This document shows, piece by piece, positions 8,538-16,203 of a stretch of DNA of 64,000 nt; the first letter of the stretch is position 1, and every line of letters starts with the position of its first letter. The position numbers and the translations under genes are program-made. Source of the stretch: 3-1-20CM-4-69-9 sp963833655 (GTDB lineage: Bacteria > Actinomycetota > Thermoleophilia > Gaiellales > Gaiellaceae); NCBI GenBank assembly GCA_963833655.1, contig CAWHYL010000007.1, positions 310,001 through 374,000 on the forward strand, in the 5' to 3' direction. The notes under the pieces are model-generated. The model had not been told where the DNA came from and made no database searches. It worked only from the letters and a program-made list of their open reading frames with translations.

Positions 8538-9652
8538 GCGTGCACGCGATCGTCGCGAACGGGTTCGCGGAGGGCCCCGCCGAGGCGCTGCGCGACTATC
8601 TCGTTGCGCGCGACGGCGACGTCGTGACCGTCTTCCATCCACTGACGCCCGAGCACGGCACAGCACATGTCGTCGAGCACTACAGCGATGGGGACCTGGT
8701 CGAGTCGCACCGGGTCGACCTGCGCGTCCGCGCTCCCGCGTCGTATGCGCTCGACTCGTTCGTACCGCTGCGACTGCCGCCCGTCGACGTGTGGTTCGGG
8801 TTCAATCCGCTCGCCGCCGCGCGCGGCCTTGCCCTGCGAAGGCTCGGGCGGGTGCGACGCGTTGTGCTGTGGTCGGTCGATTTCGTCCCCGACCGGTTCG
8901 GACCCGGGACGCTGCAAACACGGCTCTACGACCGGCTCGACGGGCTCTGCTGCCGCCGAGCAGACGCCCGTGTCGAGCTGACGGAGGCCGCACGGGCCGC
9001 ACGCGAGCGGCGGCACAGGCTCGAAGACGGCGCGTCCGCTTACGTCGTGCCGATGGGCGCGTGGCTCGCACGCGTACCCGCAACGCCGCCAGACGGCTTC
9101 CGGTGCAGGCGCGTCGTCTTCCTCGGCCACCTCGTCGAGCGGCAGGGCGTGGACGTGCTGCTGCAAGCGCTGGCGAGGGTCGAGGGTGTCGACGCAGACA
9201 TTGTCGGCGGCGGACCGCTGGAGCCGCCGCTCCGGCGGCTGGCATTCGAATTGGGACTAGGCGGGCGCGTGCGTTTCCACGGATTCGTCCCCGATCACCG
9301 GAACGTCGAGCGGCTACTTGCCGACGCCGCGATAGCCGTCGCGCCGTATCGGCCGAGCAACGAGACATTCACGCGCTACGCCGATCCTGGGAAGCTCAAG
9401 GCGTACCTCGCGGCCGGCCTGCCGGTCGTGCTCACGGCCGTTCCGCCCAACGCGCAGGAACTTGCTCGAGAAGCAGGTGCCGAGCTGGTGGGGTTCGACG
9501 CCGGCGCCGTCGCGGCCGCGATCGACTCGGGCCTCGGCGATCCGGACGCCTGGCGCCGGCGGCGCAGGGCAGCTCTCGCCTACGTCACGCGGTTCGACTG
9601 GGAGGTGCTGCTGCGCGACCTGCTCGCCGAGCTGCAGATCGCGGTGCGATGA
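8534..9652 (+). CDS. Family 4 glycosyltransferase
   Basis: A 372-residue GT-B protein. The C-terminal half carries VVFLGHLVERQGVDVLLQAL (the strand that opens the donor domain), VGGGPLEPPLRRLA, VRFHGFVPDH and APYRPSNETFTRYADPGKL followed by YLAAGLPVV. These are the usual GT4 nucleotide-sugar-binding elements, with the E-x7-E motif degraded (SNETFTRYADPGK). The start at GTG 8534 overlaps the methyltransferase stop as GTGA; the open frame upstream is only that gene's shadow. It probably adds a residue whose neighbour or self is methylated by the preceding enzyme (inference). The 3' end overlaps the convergent glycosyltransferase gene by 68 bases. Confidence 0.85.
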   Translation: MSVHAIVANGFAEGPAEALRDYLVARDGDVVTVFHPLTPEHGTAHVVEHYSDGDLVESHRVDLRVRAPASYALDSFVPLRLPPVDVWFGFNPLAAARGLALRRLGRVRRVVLWSVDFVPDRFGPGTLQTRLYDRLDGLCCRRADARVELTEAARAARERRHRLEDGASAYVVPMGAWLARVPATPPDGFRCRRVVFLGHLVERQGVDVLLQALARVEGVDADIVGGGPLEPPLRRLAFELGLGGRVRFHGFVPDHRNVERLLADAAIAVAPYRPSNETFTRYADPGKLKAYLAAGLPVVLTAVPPNAQELAREAGAELVGFDAGAVAAAIDSGLGDPDAWRRRRRAALAYVTRFDWEVLLRDLLAELQIAVR

Positions 9653-11234
9653 CACCGCGAACGAAGCCGCCGACGTAGGTCGCCTGCGTGGCGATGACCG
9701 CCGCTGGCTGCAGGAGGCCCACGCGGAGCGAGCGGAACCGCGCGGCGGCGCGAGCACCGCTGAGCGCAAGTGCCGCCGCGTAAAGCAGGAGGAGCACAGC
9801 GCCGGCGTCGCGGCGCCGCCCGCCCGAGGCGAGGAGCGCGAGTCCGGCGAGCGCGGCGACGACGGGCGCCATCGAAAGGGCGGAAGCGGCACTGACGCTC
9901 GCCCCGCGCGACTCTCTGGCAGCGGCGCCGCGAGCCCGCCCGTGCGCGAACGTCGCGGACAGGTGCGGACGGATCAGCGGCGGCGGCGACGCCGACACCG
10001 ACGCATCCGGTGTGTACACGGTGCGTCGTCCAGACGAAGCCAACCACGACACGAGGCGCTCCTCGTCGATTCCTGCGGCCGCCGCCGCGAGGTAGTCGCC
10101 GGTGCGCATGACGACGTCCCGCGCGGGAAAGTCCGCAACGACGCGCACGTTGCCGGGGAAGTAGCGCGAGCGGCGCGAGCCGCTGCCGAGTCGCGACTCC
10201 AGAACGGCAGCCGCCACACGCTGGCGCAGCGGACCACCGCTCGCGGCGACGGTCGGAACCACGACGGCCGCGACTTCGGGATCGGCGAAGTACGGGACGC
10301 CCGCCGACACCCAGTTCCCCGACGGACGGCTGCCGGCGCTCAACCGCGCGACGAGCTCGCCGCGCGGCTCGCCTCCTTCGACGAGCTCGTGACGCTCGTA
10401 ATCCAGCCGCCGCGCCGCTTCCGGCTCGGCGACGACGCTGACCAGCGGCAGCTCCGCCGGCGAGCGGCCGGCGCCGTGGAAGAGGCGGCGCTTCCGTTCG
10501 TACGTCCGCAGCAGACGAAGCCGATAGAAGATTGCGGCGGTATCCCAGAGGGCGCCGACCACGGCAAGCGAGCCGACGCCAGAGCCGGAGAAGCGATAGT
10601 CGAGCCGGACGGGCAGCTCGCGGATGCGGTCGTAACCGAGCGACGCCGCGACGGCGAGCAGCTCGAGGTCGAAAGCGAATCGCTTCACGAGGAGGAGCGG
10701 GAGGACCTCGTCGGCGACGCGCCCCGAGAAGACCTTCAGCCCGACCTGCGTGTCCCTGACGTCGAGCCGGAACAGCAGGCGGTTCAGCTGCTGGTAGCAC
10801 CAGCTCGCCACCCGCCGCGCGACGGGGTAGTGCACGACGGAGGCCGGATGCCGCTTCGAGCCGATCGCAAAGTCGAGGCGCTCCCGCCTTGCGACCTCTA
10901 CGAACGCCGAAATCGACGCCGGATCGAGGTCGAGGTCGGCGTCGACGAGCGCGACCCACTCCCCGCGCGCGACGAGCGCTCCGGCTTTCACCGCATAGCC
11001 CTTGCCGAGGTTGCGGTCGTAGTGGATGACACGTGTGCCCTTCTCGGCGCGGCTCTCGAGCAGGCGCTCAGCGGTGCCGTCGATCGAACCGTCGGACACC
11101 ACGATCACCTCGACGCGCTCGCCGGGTAACCCCTCGGTGACACGCTCATGGATGACGCCGACGTTCTCGACGATGTCGTCGCCGCCGTTGTAGACCGGCA
11201 CGACGACCGTCAGCAGCACGGGCGGGCGAGTCAT
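9585..11234 (-). CDS. Polyprenyl-phosphate-type GT2 with a second, degenerate GT-A-like region and membrane helices
   Basis: A 549-residue protein. Residues about 1-230 are a Dpm1/GtrB-like GT2 domain: LTVVVPVYNGGDDI, VIVVSDGSIDGT, YDRNLGKGYAVKAG, ALVDADLDLDP and DTQVGLKVF. Residues about 280-440 look like the back half of a second GT2 (YFPGNVRVVADFPARDVVMRT, then PLIRPHLSATFAHGRARG) without a donor-binding DxD. Two hydrophobic helices follow (about 445-500). Such enzymes usually load a sugar onto polyprenyl phosphate or extend a lipid-linked glycan. ATG 11234 overlaps the stop of the small ORF upstream (ATGA). The 3' end runs 68 bases into the convergent GT4 gene. Confidence 0.8.
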   Translation of the reverse strand: MTRPPVLLTVVVPVYNGGDDIVENVGVIHERVTEGLPGERVEVIVVSDGSIDGTAERLLESRAEKGTRVIHYDRNLGKGYAVKAGALVARGEWVALVDADLDLDPASISAFVEVARRERLDFAIGSKRHPASVVHYPVARRVASWCYQQLNRLLFRLDVRDTQVGLKVFSGRVADEVLPLLLVKRFAFDLELLAVAASLGYDRIRELPVRLDYRFSGSGVGSLAVVGALWDTAAIFYRLRLLRTYERKRRLFHGAGRSPAELPLVSVVAEPEAARRLDYERHELVEGGEPRGELVARLSAGSRPSGNWVSAGVPYFADPEVAAVVVPTVAASGGPLRQRVAAAVLESRLGSGSRRSRYFPGNVRVVADFPARDVVMRTGDYLAAAAAGIDEERLVSWLASSGRRTVYTPDASVSASPPPLIRPHLSATFAHGRARGAAARESRGASVSAASALSMAPVVAALAGLALLASGGRRRDAGAVLLLLYAAALALSGARAAARFRSLRVGLLQPAAVIATQATYVGGFVRGVIAPRSAARRAGRAAAPPSRTA

Positions 11235-11410
11235 CGTCCGGCCGGCCGGAGCATGAACGCGATCGGCTCGGGCGGGCCGGGCCAGTGCTCCTCTCGGACG
11301 ACGGCCCGCGCCGTTTGGCCTCTGCCTGTCGCGAGCAGATAGCCGGTGAACAGCGCATCGAGCGCCGCTGTCACGCCCAGGGCGATCAGGAGCCACTCCC
11401 ACGCAGTCAC
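11231..11410 (-). CDS. Small single-helix membrane protein, 59 residues, coupled to the downstream GT2
   Basis: GTG 11410 opens a 59-codon frame whose TGA overlaps the next gene's ATG (ATGA), the linkage used all over this window. Residues 3-26 (AWEWLLIALGVTAALDALFT) form one strong hydrophobic helix. The rest is a short tail rich in Glu and Pro, with no Arg-rich shadow composition. I do not recognise the family. Its position immediately ahead of a polyprenyl-phosphate glycosyltransferase suggests an accessory membrane subunit, but this is inference. The frame is too short to be certain, though length, hydrophobicity and overlap agree. Confidence 0.55.
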   Translation of the reverse strand: MTAWEWLLIALGVTAALDALFTGYLLATGRGQTARAVVREEHWPGPPEPIAFMLRPAGR

Positions 11411-11457
11411 TCAAGACACAGTACGGGTCGGCCCAGCAGAAGGCGCCGGGCCGCACA

Positions 11458-11463
11458 TATCGT
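11458..11463 (+). promoter_or_regulatory. -10 box of a probable leaderless promoter
   Basis: TATCGT ends six bases before GTG 11470, in the 59-base divergent gap with the small membrane ORF. Its layout matches the -10 boxes of 7662 and 13733. Confidence 0.4.
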
Positions 11464-11469
11464 CGCGAC

Positions 11470-12390
11470 GTGGGGTTGCGCGGCCTCATGCGGCGTCGCT
11501 GGTCCGACGCGGAGTCGGCGTACCGGGAGCGGCTGCTCGCGAGCCTCCCGGCCGGCAACGGATCCACCGAAGCGCTGGACGTCGGCTGCGACGACGGCGA
11601 GTGGACGGATGTCATGCGCCGCACGCTCGCCGTCCCGCCCGAACAGGTGTCAGGGCTCGAGATCGTGCCCGAGCGAGCCGAGCGCGCGCGGCGGCGCGGG
11701 TTCGATGTGCGCCTCGGAGATCTCGACGAGGACTGGCCGTTCGAGGACGAGTCGTTCGACGTCGTCCACGCCAACCAGGTGATCGAGCATGTTGCGCGGC
11801 TCGACCACTTCGCCGAGGAGAGCAGCCGCGTGCTCCGGCCGGGGGGACAAGTCGTCGTTTGCACCGAGAATCTCGCCAGCTGGCACAACGTCGCCGCGCT
11901 GGCGCTCGGGTATCAGCCGTTCTCGCTGACCAACGTCTCCGCCCGCCGGCCGATCGGGAACCCACTCGCGCTGCACGCCGGCGAGGCGAACCCGCTCGAA
12001 TCGTGGCAGCACGTGCACGTCCTCTCGCTCACGGGTCTCCGCGACCTGTTCACGGCGCACGACTTCGCCGTCAGGGATGCCTGGGGCGCCGGCTACCACC
12101 CGTTCGCCGGTCGTGCGGCGAGCTGGCTCGCTGCGCACGACCCGCGCCACGCTCACTTCATCGGGGTCGTCGCCGAGCCGCGCAGCTCCAAGCTCGCAAC
12201 GATCGCAGCGGCGCTGTACGTGCTGCTGCCCTTCGACGTGATCCCCGACTTCATTCCGATCGTCGGGCATTTCGACGACGCGATCATCGTCACGCTCGCG
12301 GTGTTCGGGATCAAGCGCGGCTGGTTCAACCGGCTGGTTCGCCGACTTCAGCGCACCGTAGGCCGCGCCACTCCCGACCCAGCCACCTGA
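11470..12390 (+). CDS. Methyltransferase fused to a DUF1232 (YkvA-like) membrane domain
   Basis: A 306-residue protein. Residues about 35-150 form a class I SAM methyltransferase: LDVGCDDGEW (motif I), DLDEDWPFEDESFDVVHANQ and RVLRPGGQVVVCTEN. After a linker, residues about 238-285 change character: YVLLPFDVIPDFIPIVGHFD followed by DAIIVTLAVFGIKR. This matches the short membrane domain DUF1232, whose hallmark is P-x-D-x-I-P-D-x-I-P-x-x-G-x-x-D-D. The frame is continuous and no indel is needed. DUF1232 is usually a stand-alone protein, so the fusion suggests the methyltransferase is tethered at the membrane, perhaps modifying a lipid-linked glycan (inference). GTG 11470 is preferred because of the -10 box; ATG 11488 is an alternative. 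Confidence 0.8.
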   Translation: MGLRGLMRRRWSDAESAYRERLLASLPAGNGSTEALDVGCDDGEWTDVMRRTLAVPPEQVSGLEIVPERAERARRRGFDVRLGDLDEDWPFEDESFDVVHANQVIEHVARLDHFAEESSRVLRPGGQVVVCTENLASWHNVAALALGYQPFSLTNVSARRPIGNPLALHAGEANPLESWQHVHVLSLTGLRDLFTAHDFAVRDAWGAGYHPFAGRAASWLAAHDPRHAHFIGVVAEPRSSKLATIAAALYVLLPFDVIPDFIPIVGHFDDAIIVTLAVFGIKRGWFNRLVRRLQRTVGRATPDPAT

Positions 12391-12429
12391 AGTCCGCTCG
12401 CCGGCCCGGCTGCTACCTTGCCCGCTCTC

Positions 12430-13686
12430 GTGGGCCGCTTCATCGCAAAACGCGCTGGACGAGTGCGACTCGCTCTCGGCGTCGTCGGCATGCTTGCCGC
12501 GATCGCAGTGCCTTGCGCATCAGCCGGGGACTTTGAAGGCGATAACGGGCCATGCCGCGAAACGCCGACTGACCCGGCTCTGCTCCGTTGTCCCACGGGG
12601 TACGTCGGCGCTCCCTACGAGGTACAGATCGAGACCGACGAGATATCCGGGTGCTACCCATTCATCTGGATACAGATCGTCAACAGTGCCCTTCCGCCGG
12701 GCCTCTCCATGACTCAGAGCGGCCTCATCTCGGGCACCCCGACAGAGACTGGCCTTACGCGTTTTTGGCTCTGGAACCACGACCTGACCGCGGCACAAGG
12801 CGGGCCTGACTGGTGCCAGCGCGACGATGTGTCCCAACGCGAGTTCAGCATTCCGATCGACCCTGGGTTGGCGATCGTCAACACCGCTGTGAAGCCGGCC
12901 ACCATTGCCCAGCCGTACTCCGAGAAGCTGACGGCCAGGAGGTTCGTCAGCTTGAACGCCACCACGACGGGTTCCGATGCATCGGCGGCGTGGTCTGTCG
13001 GGTCAGGCGCGCTTCCTCCCGGCGTGGCGCTTTCAACAGACGGACTCCTTGCGGGCACGCCGACGGCACAGGGCAGCTATCACTTCGTCGTCAAGGCAGA
13101 TCTCCAGAACGGCGGCCCGCCGGCCACCAAGGAGTACACGCTTGCCGTAAGGCAGCCTGTTGGGGTGCAGTCGTCGCAAGAGCGGCCGACAAGCGAAGTC
13201 GGGATTCGCTTCGGTAAGACCTTCACGGCGGTCGGCGGAAGCGGCACATACACGTGGTCGCTGTCCTCCGGCCGGTTGCCCGCCGGCGTCGCACTCGACG
13301 CGAAGACAGGCACGATCAGCGGAACTCCTCAGAGGGCGGGGACCTACCCGTTCGTTCTCACCGCGACAGACAGCGAAGGGCGCGCGGCGACCGCGAGTGG
13401 AGCGATGCACGTCGTCGCGAGGCTTGCGATCAAGACACCGCGTCTGAAGATCGCCACGTCGGGACGTACCTACCACGCGACCCTGCTCGTCCGGGGAGGC
13501 GTGCCGCCGCTGAAGTGGCGGGTCGTTCGAGGGAAGCTCCCGTTGGGCATGGCGCTCTCTCAGACGGCAGGGAAGCTCACCGGAGCTCCCCGTGGAGCTG
13601 GGTCGTTCCATCTGACGGTGGAGGCTCGAGACGCGCTCGGTGCGAAGGCGCAGAAGACTCTCGTACTCTCCGTCCAGAAGCGCTAA
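12430..13686 (+). CDS. Secreted protein of four putative Ig-like (He_PIG) repeats
   Basis: A 418-residue protein. A basic N-terminus (VGRFIAKRAGRVRLALG) plus a hydrophobic stretch ending in CASAG gives a signal peptide. The mature part holds four repeats of the putative-Ig type. Each has LP-x-G followed about 10 residues later by G-x-x-x-G-(T/A)-P: LPPGLSM...SGTPT, LPPGVAL...AGTPT, LPAGVAL...SGTPQ and LPLGMAL...TGAPR. The first repeat also carries four Cys. Such modules bind or present glycans and proteins at the cell surface. TTG 12418 is also in frame, but it lies within a TACCTT -10-like box at 12414-12419, so GTG 12430 is preferred. No catalytic domain is visible; an exported matrix or adhesion protein is the likely role. 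Confidence 0.8.
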   Translation: MGRFIAKRAGRVRLALGVVGMLAAIAVPCASAGDFEGDNGPCRETPTDPALLRCPTGYVGAPYEVQIETDEISGCYPFIWIQIVNSALPPGLSMTQSGLISGTPTETGLTRFWLWNHDLTAAQGGPDWCQRDDVSQREFSIPIDPGLAIVNTAVKPATIAQPYSEKLTARRFVSLNATTTGSDASAAWSVGSGALPPGVALSTDGLLAGTPTAQGSYHFVVKADLQNGGPPATKEYTLAVRQPVGVQSSQERPTSEVGIRFGKTFTAVGGSGTYTWSLSSGRLPAGVALDAKTGTISGTPQRAGTYPFVLTATDSEGRAATASGAMHVVARLAIKTPRLKIATSGRTYHATLLVRGGVPPLKWRVVRGKLPLGMALSQTAGKLTGAPRGAGSFHLTVEARDALGAKAQKTLVLSVQKR

Positions 13687-13719
13687 CACGAGCGCCTGAC
13701 GCGTCTCAGCGCGGCTCGG

Positions 13720-13725
13720 TACCGT
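13720..13725 (+). promoter_or_regulatory. -10 box of a probable leaderless promoter
   Basis: TACCGT ends seven bases before ATG 13733 in the 46-base gap after the Ig-like protein gene. No Shine-Dalgarno sequence is present. Confidence 0.4.
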
Positions 13726-13732
13726 CCGCGCA

Positions 13733-14560
13733 ATGGCCGAGCCGGCGCTCTGGGGGCGAAAACGTGCGGTGCTCGACGCGTTCGACCGCGTCGGACTGGC
13801 GCGGCCGGCTGTCAGGCTCTACGAGCTCGCGCTCGCCGTCCGCTCCGATCTCGCCCGCGGAGCCCCGAGGGACGCCGACGGCCTCCCGCTGCCGCCGGCG
13901 CGGCTGCGCACGTCGGTCGGGCCGTTGCATGCCGACGCCGAGTTCTTCCTCGCCAGCGGCCGCCACAACGCCGCGCTGTTGCGCGGCCTTCTGCACGAGC
14001 AGGGAAGCGAGCTCGAGGACTGCGGCGCGCTGCTCGACTGGGGATGCGGCTGCGGACGCGTTCTCCGCCATTGGTCCCAGCTTCGTGACGTCGACATCCA
14101 CGGCTGCGACATCGACCGCACGATGGTCGCGTGGTGCCGGGAAAACCTCCCGTTCGCGGAGATCGCCGTGAACGAGCTCGCACCGCCGCTGCCATACGAC
14201 GGGGACAGCTTCGGCCTCGCGTACGCGTTCTCCGTCATGACGCACCTCTCGGAAGAGTTGCAGCGCGCGTGGCTGGACGACGTGCGCCGCGTCCTGCGGC
14301 CGGGCGGTTATTTCGTGTTCTCGACGCTCGGCGAGTACTACGCGTCGCGCAACCGCCTCACCGCCGACGAACGCGCAGCATTCGAGCAGGGACATCTCGT
14401 CGTGCTGTACGAGCGCTCCGCCGGCACGAGCCTCTGCAGCGCGTACCACCCACCTGAATTCGTACGGGAGGAGCTGGCGCGCGGACTTGAGCACGTCGCG
14501 TTCCGGCCCGCAGCAGACGACGGGCGGCACGACATTCACGTCTTGCGGAAGCCGCACTGA
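13733..14560 (+). CDS. Class I SAM-dependent methyltransferase
   Basis: A 275-residue protein. The core has LLDWGCGCGRVLRHW (motif I, residues about 99-113), IHGCDID (acidic residue after strand 2), LAYAFSVMTHLSEE (motif IV region) and RVLRPGGYFVFST. The first 70 residues are helical and lack a known domain. The family (Methyltransf_11/25-like) is common in glycan clusters, where it O- or N-methylates sugars. The target is unknown. The start ATG has a TACCGT box seven bases upstream. The gene is followed at once by a GT-C membrane protein gene on the same strand and probably shares its transcript. Confidence 0.85.
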   Translation: MAEPALWGRKRAVLDAFDRVGLARPAVRLYELALAVRSDLARGAPRDADGLPLPPARLRTSVGPLHADAEFFLASGRHNAALLRGLLHEQGSELEDCGALLDWGCGCGRVLRHWSQLRDVDIHGCDIDRTMVAWCRENLPFAEIAVNELAPPLPYDGDSFGLAYAFSVMTHLSEELQRAWLDDVRRVLRPGGYFVFSTLGEYYASRNRLTADERAAFEQGHLVVLYERSAGTSLCSAYHPPEFVREELARGLEHVAFRPAADDGRHDIHVLRKPH

Positions 14561-14616
14561 GCCACGCGCTCGCGTCCCTCGAGCACCTCGTCGCGCGCAA
14601 GCTGGGGCTCGCGGTC

Positions 14617-16203
14617 GTGTTCGTGCTCGGTCTCGCCGCTTACGCCATCCGCGCCGTCGGCTGGCCGCTGATCGTCGGACGCGATCTCGACGAGTACCTC
14701 TACGACTACGTCCAGCTGCTCGACCGCCATCCGGTGCTGCCGTGGTCAATGCTCTTCCGGACGCCGGTGCCGGGGATCGTCGACGGAGCCGCCCTCGACG
14801 TCGCCGGCGGCTTCTTCGCGGAGCCGTTGCTCGCGGTCATCTTCGCTGCGTCCGTCGTCGCCTGGACCGCGGCCGCGCGCACGTTCGGGCCCCGTGCCGC
14901 GCTGCTCGTCGCTGTCGCCCTCCTCCTCTATCCGGCCTACGGCCTGATGTTCCACGAGCTCTCGAGCGAGCCGATCTTCGGGGCGGCGTTCGCGCTGTGG
15001 GGCTGGCTCGTCGCGCGTGCGGCAGCACAGCCGTCGGCGGCACGCTTTGCGTTTGTCGGCCTCGGCGTTGCTCTCCTCGCGCTCATCCGCCCCGGCAACG
15101 CGCTGTTGCTCGTCTTCGTGCTGTTCGCGTTGGTCGTGCCTGGAACCTGGCGGCGGCGGGCCGTGTACGCCGCGGCGTTCCTCGCCGCCGCGCTCGTGCC
15201 GCTCGCGGCATGGTCGATCCAGAACGGCCTCCGCTTCGGCGACTACGCGCTCGCGCGCGGCGGCAACGCGGTGATCCCGTTCTACCGCGCGTACATCACG
15301 GACAAGATCGTGCGACCGGACAACGGCCCGGCCTCACGCCGCCTCGCCGATGCCGTGCGGCACCATCTGATCACGCGCGATCCCTACAAGGCGTACGGCG
15401 TCACCGTCGGCGACGTCTTCCGCAGCGGCAGCTTCCGCATCCACGAGGACTTCTACCTGCTGTCGGATCACGTCTTCGGCTGGAAGAGCAACTACTCGAT
15501 CCTGCGCAAGGCCGGCATCGAAGCCGTACGCAAGCATCCCGGTGCCTACACGTCAGGCGTGCTCGAGACCGTCTGGCAGCAGCTGAGCAAGTCGTACTTC
15601 CGCACGCCGCCTGCACCGGCCCAACCCGCTCCGGCTGCGCCGCCCACGGTGCGCGTCAGGGGACACACGCTGCCGCAACCCACCGAGGGTCAGCCGATCC
15701 CTGCCGGCCAGAGCGTCTGGATCTCGCGCCCGGACAACTGCATCCGGGACGTGTGGACATCGCCGACGCAACATCACTTCGTCTTCTGCTCGGCGACCAT
15801 CAAGCGCCGCTTCGATCACGTCGTCAACGACGTGAACGGCCTCTTTCGCGACCTGCCCACTCGCGCGGGCAACGCGCAGCTCGCGCTGCGCATGAATCAG
15901 GCGTCGCGCTGGTATCCGCGCCTGATCATCTGGATCGCGGTGGGGCTCGTGGCGCTCATCGTCCGGCGGCCGCGCGGGACGCGGACGCTCGTCGCGCTCG
16001 GGCTCGCAGCGCTGTTCGTGATCGTCTTCAACGCGCTGGGGCTGTTTGCGGACCCACGCTTCGCGCTTCCGGTCGCTCCCGCGTTCGTGCTGTTCGGAGC
16101 GGCGGCGCTGCTAGGCCCTCGCGCAGAAGCAGCAACGACCCGGCGAGGCCGAGAGCAACGATCACCGCTGTGGCGGCGCCGCCGAAGCTCTCCAGGCCCT
16201 TGA
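14617..16203 (+). CDS. GT-C-fold membrane glycosyltransferase-like protein
   Basis: A 528-residue integral membrane protein. Near the N-terminus VGRDLDEYLYDY (residues about 20-31) fits the acidic first-loop motif of GT39/PMT-like enzymes. About nine hydrophobic helices follow, then a loop with a Pro-rich stretch (PPAPAQPAPAAPP), and LFADPRFALPVAPAFVLFG near the end, a typical GT-C finish. Such enzymes take a polyprenyl-phosphate sugar and transfer it outside the membrane. The frame is open without stops back to the previous gene's stop at 14560, but only a CTG is available there, so GTG 14617 is used. The last about 30 codons overlap the convergent gene by 176 bases and look like a run-on tail. 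Confidence 0.75.
   Translation: MFVLGLAAYAIRAVGWPLIVGRDLDEYLYDYVQLLDRHPVLPWSMLFRTPVPGIVDGAALDVAGGFFAEPLLAVIFAASVVAWTAAARTFGPRAALLVAVALLLYPAYGLMFHELSSEPIFGAAFALWGWLVARAAAQPSAARFAFVGLGVALLALIRPGNALLLVFVLFALVVPGTWRRRAVYAAAFLAAALVPLAAWSIQNGLRFGDYALARGGNAVIPFYRAYITDKIVRPDNGPASRRLADAVRHHLITRDPYKAYGVTVGDVFRSGSFRIHEDFYLLSDHVFGWKSNYSILRKAGIEAVRKHPGAYTSGVLETVWQQLSKSYFRTPPAPAQPAPAAPPTVRVRGHTLPQPTEGQPIPAGQSVWISRPDNCIRDVWTSPTQHHFVFCSATIKRRFDHVVNDVNGLFRDLPTRAGNAQLALRMNQASRWYPRLIIWIAVGLVALIVRRPRGTRTLVALGLAALFVIVFNALGLFADPRFALPVAPAFVLFGAAALLGPRAEAATTRRGREQRSPLWRRRRSSPGP

Noticed and set aside
12418..12420. TTG as the start of the Ig-like repeat protein
   Set aside because: It lies inside a -10-like box, and GTG 12430 gives a normal signal peptide.
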